A program made the translations under genes and the position numbers. Below the pieces are notes generated by a model. It searched no databases and was not told the origin of the DNA. It was given only the letters and a program-made list of their open reading frames with translations. DNA of 43,314 bases from an uncultured Gardnerella sp. (GTDB taxonomy: Bacteria > Actinomycetota > Actinomycetes > Actinomycetales > Bifidobacteriaceae): assembly GCA_947292085.1 (NCBI GenBank), contig CAMYPN010000004.1:1-43314 (forward strand), in the 5' to 3' direction. This document shows, piece after piece, positions 36,165 to 43,314 of the stretch (position 1 is its first letter; each line of letters opens with the position of its first letter).

Positions 36165-37196
36165 ATGCCTATTAAGATTCCTGAAGGTCTCCCAGCTCGA
36201 GACATACTTGATGATGAACGTATTTTTGCACTTGAACGTCCAGAAGCAGAACAGCAGAGAGTTAGACCACTCAGGATTCTGATTTTGAATCTGATGCCAA
36301 AAAAAATCGAGACAGAAACGCAACTTTTGCGTCTTATATCAAAATCGCCTTTGCAGGTTGATATCGATTTTATGAAAACTTCTACGCATACGTCTACTCA
36401 TGTTAGTGCTGATCATTTAGTGAAGTTTTACGAAAATCTTGATGCGTTGAAAAACAATTATTATGACGGTTTTGTTGTTACTGGTGCTCCAGTTGAACAT
36501 ATGAAATTTGAGGATGTTGATTACTGGCAGGAATTTACGCAGATTCTTGATTGGGCTTCTACTCATGTTTTTTCAACAATGTATTTGTGTTGGGGAGCGA
36601 TGGGTGCTCTTTATTATCGATACGGCGTAAAAAAGCATGTATTAAGTGAGAAAATTTTTGGAGTATTTCCGCAATATCTGCAAGACGAGTATTGTTTTCT
36701 CACTAACGGTTTTGATGAGATAGCGTTACAACCGCATTCTCGTGTTGCAAGTGTTGATATTGACGATATTGCTGCAAATAGTCAGCTTCAGGTGCTTACT
36801 TGTGGTCCTGAGTCTGGTCCTGGATTAGTTGCTACTCGTGATTTTTCTGAAGTTTTTGCATTAGGACATTGGGAGTATGGGAAGATGACACTTGCTCAGG
36901 AATATGAGCGAGATATGGCGAAAGGATTAAGTAATGTTCCTTTCCCTAAAAACTATTTTCCTCATGATGACGCAAGTTTGGAACCGCTTTTTGCATGGCG
37001 TGCGCATGCGAATTTGCTGTGGCGTAACTGGCTTAACTGGGTATACGAAACTACGCCTTACAATTTAGTTGATATTCCTCAGTTGCGTTCTACTGGAAAG
37101 TTGGGTACAGATAGATCTATACGTCACGAGCCTGTACCTGCGCGCTCTGATGGTTTTTCTCCTTTTATTGAGTATGGTTACGGTGTGCAAAAATAG
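36165..37196 (+). CDS. metA: Homoserine O-acyltransferase MetA (acetyl-type residue)
   Basis: Activates homoserine for methionine synthesis. The family marks are visible: LNLMPKKIETETQLLRLIS, the catalytic Cys142 in YLCWGAMGA, and the His235/Glu237 pair in ALGHWEYG. Residue 111 is Glu in VTGAPVEHM. Work on MetA enzymes has shown that Glu here favours acetyl-CoA whereas Gly favours succinyl-CoA, so O-acetylhomoserine is the predicted product. The length of 343 is slightly longer than usual. No Shine-Dalgarno precedes the ATG, but a perfect TATAAT lies seven bases upstream. No SAM riboswitch was seen in the short upstream region. Confidence 0.93.
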   Translation: MPIKIPEGLPARDILDDERIFALERPEAEQQRVRPLRILILNLMPKKIETETQLLRLISKSPLQVDIDFMKTSTHTSTHVSADHLVKFYENLDALKNNYYDGFVVTGAPVEHMKFEDVDYWQEFTQILDWASTHVFSTMYLCWGAMGALYYRYGVKKHVLSEKIFGVFPQYLQDEYCFLTNGFDEIALQPHSRVASVDIDDIAANSQLQVLTCGPESGPGLVATRDFSEVFALGHWEYGKMTLAQEYERDMAKGLSNVPFPKNYFPHDDASLEPLFAWRAHANLLWRNWLNWVYETTPYNLVDIPQLRSTGKLGTDRSIRHEPVPARSDGFSPFIEYGYGVQK

Positions 37197-37559
37197 TGCC
37201 TGTACTGTTAATAATTATTAATAAATCTCTATTAAATTACTAAAAAAGCGTTATAAGAGTGTCAAACATTTTCAGTATTTTGTTTCTTTATTTTAAAAAG
37301 TAAAGGAATTTTCAATAACTTTTACAGTGTTTGCCTTAATATGATGAAATTTTTTTGTTTTTTGAGATTTTATTTGGATATAAGCTATTTTGAATCAAAA
37401 ATATGTACAAGCACAGAGTAAAATCAGCTTTTGGATATAGTTTTTCGTTTCGTGCCCCGCGCCTTGCGAAGAAAATTTGTTGGTAGATAGTTTGTACATT
37501 GCTACGTGCAATAAGCGGTACTGTTAAAGGCGTGTGAACGAGATATTTAAGGAGGCACC
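37197..37559. other. AT-rich intergenic region upstream of the atp operon
   Basis: About 363 bases with no credible gene. It contains the AT-only palindrome TTAATAATTATTAA (37208-37221), a weak promoter candidate TTGCGA (37464-37469)/GATAGT (37486-37491) with a 16-base spacer, and a small hairpin ATTGC-TACGT-GCAAT (37498-37512). An intrinsic terminator for metA was not found. The Shine-Dalgarno AAGGAGG is just before atpB. Confidence 0.4.
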
Positions 37560-38414
37560 ATGAATGGAATGCTTGAAGCTTTGACGAAAACCACAGCGGT
37601 AGCTTCGTCTGTAGCTTCTTCTAGGCCAGAATTACCTAATATTAGTGAATTTTTGCCTCCAGAGATTTTATTCCAAGGTACGCCGTTCGCAATTAATCGA
37701 ATTATTTTAGTTCGACTCATAATGACAGTGATTATTATGCTTATTTTTGGTATCGCTGCATTACGTGCGAAGCTGATTCCTTCTCGCTCGCAAAGTTTAT
37801 TAGAAATTTTGATGGACTTTGTGCGCTACAACATTGTTTACGAAATGATTGGCGAGGAACGTGGAAAGCGTTACGTTCCAATGATGTCTACTCTGTTCCT
37901 CACTATATTCTTCTTTAATCTTTGTTCTGTGATCCCAGGTTTAAATATGGCTGCAACAGCAACCATTACTGGGCCGCTGGTGTTTGCTTTATGGGTTGTA
38001 TGCCAATACCTTATTGCCGGTGTGCGAGAAAAAGGTTTTTTGACGTTCTTCCGTGAAGCGCTATTCCCAGCCGGAGTGCCATGGCCGATTTACTTCATTC
38101 TTTCGCCATTGCAGCTCATAGAATTAATAATTGTGCGACCACTTTCGCTTACAATCCGTTTGTTTGCGAATATGATTGCTGGCCATTTGCTGGTGGCCAC
38201 TTGTTTAGTATTCACCAATTTCTTCGTGGTGGATTCCAGCAATAAACTCCTTGCCTTGGGTGGTACGTTATGGCTGCTCGGTGGCATTCTGTTTACCCTG
38301 TTCGAAATTATGGTAGCTGGCTTGCAGGCGTTTATTTTTACAGTGCTTGCATCTGTCTATATTTCGGAAAGTTACCCGGAAGAAGAAGATAAGACTGCAG
38401 TAGCAGTTGCGTAA
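37560..38414 (+). CDS. atpB: F0F1 ATP synthase subunit a
   Basis: The proton half-channel of the membrane F0 sector. Five to six hydrophobic helices are visible. PLSLTIRLFANMIAGHLLVA contains the essential Arg of the subunit a helix, and the C-terminal GLQAFIFTVLASVYISESY matches the second proton-path segment. The length of 284 is normal. AAGGAGG lies five to six bases before the ATG. It is first in the order atpB-E-F-H-A-G-D. Confidence 0.97.
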   Translation: MNGMLEALTKTTAVASSVASSRPELPNISEFLPPEILFQGTPFAINRIILVRLIMTVIIMLIFGIAALRAKLIPSRSQSLLEILMDFVRYNIVYEMIGEERGKRYVPMMSTLFLTIFFFNLCSVIPGLNMAATATITGPLVFALWVVCQYLIAGVREKGFLTFFREALFPAGVPWPIYFILSPLQLIELIIVRPLSLTIRLFANMIAGHLLVATCLVFTNFFVVDSSNKLLALGGTLWLLGGILFTLFEIMVAGLQAFIFTVLASVYISESYPEEEDKTAVAVA

Positions 38415-38482
38415 AAGATAGTTTATTCTTTTACTAATCGTACGGGTTTATACTGGTTACTGTTTCAACAGAAAGGAAACCA

Positions 38483-38716
38483 ATGAATAGTATTATCGCT
38501 CTTGCAGGCCTTACCGGCAATTTGAGCATTCTTGGCTTTGCTATCGCAACTATTTCGCCTGCACTTGGCATGGCAATCGTTGTATCAAAAGCTATGGAGT
38601 CTACTGCTCGCCAGCCAGAAGTTGGCAACCGCATTCAGCTCTTCATGTTCGTAGGCTTGGCATTTATCGAGGTTCTTGGTTTGCTTGGCTTCGTCTCCTA
38701 CATCATGGGCAGCTGA
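38483..38716 (+). CDS. atpE: F0F1 ATP synthase subunit c
   Basis: The rotor-ring proteolipid, 77 residues, forming a two-helix hairpin. Helix 1 is ALAGLTGNLSILGFAIATISPALGMAIVVSKAM, followed by the polar loop STARQPEVGNRI. Helix 2 contains the proton-binding Glu63 in LAFIEVLGLLGFV. AAAGGAAACC precedes the ATG. The Glu rather than Asp is usual. Confidence 0.97.
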   Translation: MNSIIALAGLTGNLSILGFAIATISPALGMAIVVSKAMESTARQPEVGNRIQLFMFVGLAFIEVLGLLGFVSYIMGS

Positions 38717-38777
38717 GCTGAACGAAAAATATTGTTCAGCAACACAAAAGTGTTGAAAAGGATAGAAAGGACAAGCC

Positions 38778-39320
38778 ATGGCGCATGCAGCCGGAAGTGA
38801 TAAATTGGCATTGTTCTTGCCTGAGCCTTACGACGTATTGTGGTCGCTGGTTGTTTTAGTTATTCTTGCGGTTTTCTTCTACAAGCTTGTGCTACCAAAA
38901 TTCCAGGCGATTTTTGATGAGCGTGCAGAAAAAATTGAAGGTGGAATAGCTAAAGCGGCTAAAACGCAGCAGGAAGCTGATGAGTTGAAAGCTGAGATTG
39001 AAAATGAACTCGCTCAAGCTCAGACAGATGCTGCGAAGACTCGTGAGCAGGCTCGTGCAGAAGCTTCGAAGATTGTCGATGAAGCTCGACAGCGTGCTGA
39101 AAAAGATGCTGCAAAAATTATTAGCGAAGCACAGCACTCAATTGAAGCTCAGCATAAGCATGCCATGTCCAGCCTCCAAGGAGAAGTATCGGTACTTGCC
39201 GCAGCATTGGCAGGTAAGATTTTGGCTTCAAAGCTAGATGACGATACTGTAGGCTCCAAAGTTATCGATCATGTGATTGATGAAGTAGAAGGCAGTAAGG
39301 AATCGGGACAAAACAAGTAA
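38778..39320 (+). CDS. atpF: F0F1 ATP synthase subunit b
   Basis: The peripheral stalk, 180 residues. One N-terminal membrane helix (YDVLWSLVVLVILAVFFYKLVLPKF) is followed by a long charged coiled-coil, rich in Ala, Glu, Lys and Gln, to about 130, then a short C-terminal region that contacts subunit delta. GAAAGGA upstream of the ATG. Position between atpE and atpH is conserved. Confidence 0.95.
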   Translation: MAHAAGSDKLALFLPEPYDVLWSLVVLVILAVFFYKLVLPKFQAIFDERAEKIEGGIAKAAKTQQEADELKAEIENELAQAQTDAAKTREQARAEASKIVDEARQRAEKDAAKIISEAQHSIEAQHKHAMSSLQGEVSVLAAALAGKILASKLDDDTVGSKVIDHVIDEVEGSKESGQNK

Positions 39321-39428
39321 GCTGAGTAGAAATATAAAAACTGATCGAAATTCGTAAGTTTTAATTTCAACTCAATCACAATGTGAATTGTGTACTTGCT
39401 GTGTTTTGTTTACAACGAGGAGGTAAAG

Positions 39429-40010
39429 ATGCCGGTAAAGGCATCGCGGGTAAGCGAAAACTTGTCGCGCACGTCATTGTCGCAAGCTCTTAGTGATGCG
39501 CATGATGAGGCGCAGCGTATTGCTGATGAGTTATCGTCGCTGATAGACACACTTAATCAGTATCCCGAGCTTTCTGACGCAATGACCGATCCAAATAGGT
39601 CTTCTGAAGATAAGTCTCGTCTAATTGACGAACTTATCGGAGGTAAAGCGCACCCTGTAGTGCTGCGAATTATGCATTATCTTGTAGGAACCTGGCACGG
39701 TGGTGAAGAGTCAGGTAAAACCGGTAGCTTCGGTGGAGCTTGGTCTGGTTTCCAGCGTGAAGCTGGCGAGACTTTGGTAACAGTTACTACCGCTCAGCCT
39801 CTTACAGATAAGCAAATCAAGCGTTTGATTGAGATCTACAGTAATAAATTGGGTCATCGTGCATACATTAACCCAATTGTGGATCCTAATGTGCTTGGCG
39901 GCATGCGTATTCAAATCGGTGACAAGATTACCGATCGTACCATGCTAATGCAGTTAAAGCAGTTGCAGCGTTCTGCTCGTAACGGTGCTTGGACACAGGA
40001 AATCAAATAA
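39429..40010 (+). CDS. atpH: F0F1 ATP synthase subunit delta
   Basis: Links the peripheral stalk to F1. The 193-residue protein has an N-terminal helical domain (SLSQALSDAHDEAQRIADELSSLIDTLNQYPELSDAMTDPN). Its C-terminal conserved part is TLVTVTTAQPLTDKQIKRLIEIYSNKLG and PNVLGGMRIQIGDKITD. ATG 39429 is selected because GAGGAGG (39417-39423) precedes it; an upstream in-frame GTG at 39390 lacks a signal. Residues 85-115 (GTWHGGEESGKTGSFGGAW) are glycine-rich and unlike the helical connector expected there. The bifidobacterial delta I remember is much longer (about 270-280), so the protein looks compacted. Confidence 0.9.
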   Translation: MPVKASRVSENLSRTSLSQALSDAHDEAQRIADELSSLIDTLNQYPELSDAMTDPNRSSEDKSRLIDELIGGKAHPVVLRIMHYLVGTWHGGEESGKTGSFGGAWSGFQREAGETLVTVTTAQPLTDKQIKRLIEIYSNKLGHRAYINPIVDPNVLGGMRIQIGDKITDRTMLMQLKQLQRSARNGAWTQEIK

Positions 40011-40117
40011 AGCTCGAGGCAATGCGGCTGTTATTGAATCAGCAGTCGTAAGTTTTATTTCATCTTTTTAAGATGAACGTATGCTAGGAAGCATACATAC
40101 AGTACATAAGGAGAATT

Positions 40118-41779
40118 ATGGCGGAACTATCTATTGATCCCGCCCTGATACGCAAGGCACTCGATGGGTTTGTCGACTCCTATGAGCCTACAGATATGCC
40201 GACTCAAGAAGTCGGCTATGTCGTGACTGCTGGCGACGGTATTGCACACGTTGCTGGTTTGTCTGGCTGCATGGCTAACGAGTTGTTGACATTCGAAAAC
40301 GATACTTTAGGTCTTGCGTTTAACCTTGATGCACACGAAATCGGCGTTGTTATTCTCGGCGATTTTACTGGAATTGAGGAAGGGCAGGAAGTATACCGCA
40401 CCGGTGAGGTTTTGTCCGTGCCGGTTGGTGACGCCTATCTTGGTCGTACAGTAGATCCTTTGGGTCATCCAATTGATGGTCTTGGTGCGATTGAGTGCAA
40501 AGAGCGCCGTATTCTTGAAGCGCAGGCGCCAGACGTTATTCACCGTCATCCAGTAGACGAGCCTTTGTCTACCGGTTTGAAGGCAATTGATGCAATGACG
40601 CCAATCGGTCGAGGTCAGCGACAGTTAATCATTGGTGATCGACAGACTGGTAAAACAGCAATCGCAATAGATACGATTATTAATCAACGTACAAATTGGG
40701 AAAGTGGAGATCCTAAGAAGCAGGTTCGCTGCATTTATGTAGCAATCGGTCAAAAGGGTTCTACTATTGCTGCAGTACGTCAAAGCCTTGAAGAAGCAGG
40801 CGCTATGAAGTACACCACTATTGTGGCAAGCCCGGCTTCTGATTCTGCAGGTTTTAAGTACATTGCACCTTACACTGGTTCTGCAATCGGACAGCATTGG
40901 ATGTATAACGGCAAGCATGTTTTGATTGTTTTCGATGATTTGTCGAAGCAGGCAGAAGCATACCGTTCAATTTCCTTGCTTCTTCGTCGTCCACCTGGGC
41001 GTGAAGCTTATCCAGGTGACGTGTTCTACTTGCATTCTCGTCTGCTTGAACGTTGTGCTAAGCTTTCTGACGATTTGGGCGGCGGCTCTATGACCGGCCT
41101 TCCAATTATCGAGACTAAAGCAAACGATGTTTCTGCATACATTCCAACCAACGTGATTTCTATCACCGATGGTCAGATCTTCTTGCAGTCTGATTTGTTC
41201 AACGCAGGTCAGCGTCCAGCAGTTGATGTCGGTATTTCCGTGTCTCGTGTTGGTGGTGCTGCTCAGGCTAAGGCTTTGAAGAAGGTCTCTGGCATGTTGA
41301 AGATTTCTTTGGCTCGTTACAAGTCTTTGGAATCCTTCGCAATGTTTGCTTCAGATTTGGATGCAGCTTCTAAGGCTCAGTTGACTCGTGGTGCTCGATT
41401 AACAGAGCTTCTTAAGCAGAAGCAGTTCTCTCCTCGTTCTATGGAACAAGAAGTGGTTTCTGTTTGGGCTGGTACTCATGGAAAGCTTGATGATATTCCT
41501 GTAAAGGATGTATTGCGTTTTGAAAGCGAATTGTTGGACTATTTGAATAATGCTACTGACATTTTGCAGGTAATTCGCGATACGGAAGACTTTACTAAGG
41601 AAACAGAAGCAAAGCTTGACGCTGCAATCGATGATTTCCGTAAGTCTTTCAAGACTTCTGCTGGTAAGCCATTGGTGGTGAAGGATTCTTTGCCTCCTGC
41701 AGAAAATCCAGCTCCTGTCGAAAAAGAGAAGCTTGTAGCTAAGCCGAAGTCCGACGCTCGCGAGTCTGGGGAGAAGTAA
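40118..41779 (+). CDS. atpA: F0F1 ATP synthase subunit alpha
   Basis: Non-catalytic nucleotide-binding subunit of F1. Walker A is GDRQTGKT and the later catalytic-site arginine lies in the [17 protein letters not shown] region. [40 protein letters not shown] and [19 protein letters not shown] are classic alpha segments. The length of 553 is longer than E. coli (513) because of a Lys/Pro-rich C-terminal tail. GGAG precedes the ATG. The start of atpG follows the stop codon by three bases. Confidence 0.98.
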   Translation: MAELSIDPALIRKALDGFVDSYEPTDMPTQEVGYVVTAGDGIAHVAGLSGCMANELLTFENDTLGLAFNLDAHEIGVVILGDFTGIEEGQEVYRTGEVLSVPVGDAYLGRTVDPLGHPIDGLGAIECKERRILEAQAPDVIHRHPVDEPLSTGLKAIDAMTPIGRGQRQLIIGDRQTGKTAIAIDTIINQRTNWESGDPKKQVRCIYVAIGQKGSTIAAVRQSLEEAGAMKYTTIVASPASDSAGFKYIAPYTGSAIGQHWMYNGKHVLIVFDDLSKQAEAYRSISLLLRRPPGREAYPGDVFYLHSRLLERCAKLSDDLGGGSMTGLPIIETKANDVSAYIPTNVISITDGQIFLQSDLFNAGQRPAVDVGISVSRVGGAAQAKALKKVSGMLKISLARYKSLESFAMFASDLDAASKAQLTRGARLTELLKQKQFSPRSMEQEVVSVWAGTHGKLDDIPVKDVLRFESELLDYLNNATDILQVIRDTEDFTKETEAKLDAAIDDFRKSFKTSAGKPLVVKDSLPPAENPAPVEKEKLVAKPKSDARESGEK

Positions 41780-41782
41780 CGT

Positions 41783-42787
41783 ATGTCCTCCCAACTTGCA
41801 TTGAAATCGAGGATTATTTCTACGCAGTCCTTGGGTAAAATCTTCAAGGCTCAGGAAATGATTGCGTCCTCACATATCGCCAAGGCGCGAGATATCGCTT
41901 TGAACGCGAAGCCGTATAGTGACGCGATTTTCGATGCCGTGCAGGCGTTGGTAGCTCATCATGAGGCAAATATTAAGCATCCTATTTTTGGTAAGGAGCA
42001 TTCCGGCAATCGCGTAGCGGTTCTTGCACTTACTTCTGATCGTGGAATGGCAGGTGCTTTTACGTCTTCGATTATTCGTGAGACTGAGGCACTTCTTGCC
42101 AAACTAGATTCTGAAGGTAAGCACGCGGAGCTGTATGTGTACGGTCGTCGTGGAGCTACATACTACAAGTATCGTAATCGTGATGTGGCTGGAACTTGGG
42201 AAGGATCTACAGATCATCCTGATGTCAGTATTGCAGAAAAGATTTCAGATACTTTAATGGATGCTTATATGACATCAGAAGAAGACGGTGGCGTTTCAGA
42301 ACTGTACATAGTTTTCACTGAATTTATCAACATGGTCAGGCAGAAGGTGCGTACGTTGCGTATGCTTCCTGTAGAGCTGGTTCCGTTGAAAGACGGTGAA
42401 GAATTTGCTATGCATCGTCCTGATTATGAGGCTGCTTCTGGCCCTTCAGCGTCACTGTCGTCTACGAGTGCAGTTTCAGCTCGTGAAGAGGCTGTGAGTC
42501 GCAGCAATCCTGACGCTGTTGAATATTGTTTCGAGCCAAGCTCTGATGAAGTGCTTGATGCGGTTTTGCCTAAGTACATTCAGTCTCGTATTCATGAATG
42601 TTTGCTTACTTCGGCTGCTTCTGAGACTGCAAGTCGACAGAACGCTATGCACACGGCTACGGATAACGCGCGCAATTTGGTGGAAGATTTGACAAGGAAG
42701 CTTAATGCTTCTCGTCAGGCGTCCATTACTCAGGAACTTACCGAGATTATCGGCAGCGCTGACGCGCTGAATAACGAGGAGGAATAG
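41783..42787 (+). CDS. atpG: F0F1 ATP synthase subunit gamma
   Basis: The central rotor shaft. The N-terminal coil has LKSRIISTQSLGKIFKAQEMIASSHIAKARDIA and the middle domain has LTSDRGMAGAFTSSIIRETEALL. The C-terminal helix contains ECLLTSAASETASRQNAMHTATDNARNLVEDLTRKLNASRQASITQELTEIIG. An extra Ser/Ala-rich stretch of about 35 residues (around 215-250) makes it 334 residues, longer than the ~290 of E. coli. The GGGGAG at the end of atpA is its ribosome site. Confidence 0.96.
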   Translation: MSSQLALKSRIISTQSLGKIFKAQEMIASSHIAKARDIALNAKPYSDAIFDAVQALVAHHEANIKHPIFGKEHSGNRVAVLALTSDRGMAGAFTSSIIRETEALLAKLDSEGKHAELYVYGRRGATYYKYRNRDVAGTWEGSTDHPDVSIAEKISDTLMDAYMTSEEDGGVSELYIVFTEFINMVRQKVRTLRMLPVELVPLKDGEEFAMHRPDYEAASGPSASLSSTSAVSAREEAVSRSNPDAVEYCFEPSSDEVLDAVLPKYIQSRIHECLLTSAASETASRQNAMHTATDNARNLVEDLTRKLNASRQASITQELTEIIGSADALNNEEE

Positions 42788-42793
42788 GAGCAT

Positions 42794-43314
42794 ATGGTTG
42801 AGAATAAAACCACAGCACCTCCACAAGATGAAAAGGATGCTGATCCAACAGCTGGTCATGTAACTCGCGTTCAGGGTTCCGTGATTGATGTTGAATTTCC
42901 AGTAGGCTATTTGCCTGACATTTACAATGCTCTTAAGGTAGATATTGCTACTGTGGGTAACACAGAAGGCGATACTGTACATGAGATTACGCTGGAAGTT
43001 GAACAGCATCTTGGTGATTCTACCGTGCGTGCAGTGGCTTTAAAGCCTACAGACGGCTTGGTTCGTGGAGCTTTAGTACGAGACACTGGCGGCCCTATAT
43101 CGGTGCCTGTTGGTGATATTACTAAAGGTCACGTTTTTGATGTCACTGGCAATATTTTGAATGCTAAGCCTGGTGAAAAGCTTGAAGTAACCGAGCGTTG
43201 GCCAATTCATCGTAACCCACCTGCTTTCGATCAACTTGAGTCTAAGACTCAGATGTTCGAGACCGGTATTAAGGTTATCGATTTGCTTACACCTTACGTT
43301 CAGGGTGGAAAGAT
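42794..43314 (+). CDS. atpD: F0F1 ATP synthase subunit beta (5' part, cut by window end)
   Basis: The catalytic subunit of F1. The visible 173 residues contain the N-terminal beta-barrel: [80 protein letters not shown] and the beginning of the nucleotide domain [20 protein letters not shown]. The window ends before Walker A. GGAG ends four bases upstream of the ATG and atpG ends seven bases earlier. Confidence 0.97.
   Translation, partial: MVENKTTAPPQDEKDADPTAGHVTRVQGSVIDVEFPVGYLPDIYNALKVDIATVGNTEGDTVHEITLEVEQHLGDSTVRAVALKPTDGLVRGALVRDTGGPISVPVGDITKGHVFDVTGNILNAKPGEKLEVTERWPIHRNPPAFDQLESKTQMFETGIKVIDLLTPYVQGGK

Noticed and set aside
37402..37499. ATGTACAA and TTGTACAT as a distant inverted repeat upstream of atpB
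   Set aside because: Eight-base arms about 85 bases apart in very AT-rich DNA are expected by chance.

Overview
The window looks like a chromosomal segment from a low-GC member of the Bifidobacteriaceae, most likely Gardnerella. The markers are actinobacterial: a NucS/EndoMS mismatch endonuclease, a DUF2469 protein, a split aspartokinase, a Ssd/TadZ-TadA-TadB-TadC pilus locus, frequent GTG starts, and a Rho with a long disordered insertion. The DNA is nevertheless AT-rich (estimated by eye, not computed), which is unusual for the phylum. No phage, insertion sequence, CRISPR array or obvious island boundary was seen. It reads as core genome with a few lineage-specific loci.

Layout. 0.2-3.1 kb: GNAT acetyltransferase, DUF2469 protein and an FAD amine-oxidase/UDP-galactopyranose-mutase-like flavoprotein. 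3.5-5.5 kb: rho. 5.7-8.1 kb: a PLP aminotransferase divergent from an Lrp/AsnC regulator and a chorismate mutase. 8.2-10.7 kb: fructose-bisphosphate aldolase and purA. 10.8-13.2 kb: a crcB pair plus a ClC antiporter (halide/fluoride handling). 13.3-18.0 kb: a Tad/Flp pilus locus. 18.2-21.1 kb: dnaX and recR. 21.2-23.7 kb: aspartokinase catalytic and regulatory subunits as separate genes, then asd. 23.8-29.7 kb: a DUF5701-like protein, an ABC ATPase/FtsX-type permease pair and an amino-acid permease. 29.8 kb: nucS. 30.7-35.8 kb: an FKBP lipoprotein, divergent from a three-gene envelope cluster (membrane protein with a large basic disordered tail, lipoprotein, thioredoxin-fold/TPR protein). 36.0 kb: initiator tRNA-fMet on the minus strand. 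36.2 kb: metA. 37.6 kb to the end: atpB-E-F-H-A-G-D, with atpD cut by the window edge.

How they fit together. lysC (two subunits), asd and metA serve the aspartate family of amino acids. Chorismate mutase with the adjacent aminotransferase and Lrp regulator suggests an aromatic amino-acid connection. dnaX, recR and nucS serve replication and repair. The atp operon is complete apart from the 3' end of atpD and atpC.

Most worth a second look: a slippery heptamer in dnaX followed immediately by an 11-bp perfect inverted repeat with a -1 stop codon in its loop (possible gamma/tau switch); a membrane protein whose C-terminal ~375 residues are Asn/Ser/Lys/Arg-rich; nested DNA repeats in the Rho disordered region; a structured purA leader; the clean split of aspartokinase; and palindromes in front of the pilin gene and between the aminotransferase and lrp genes.
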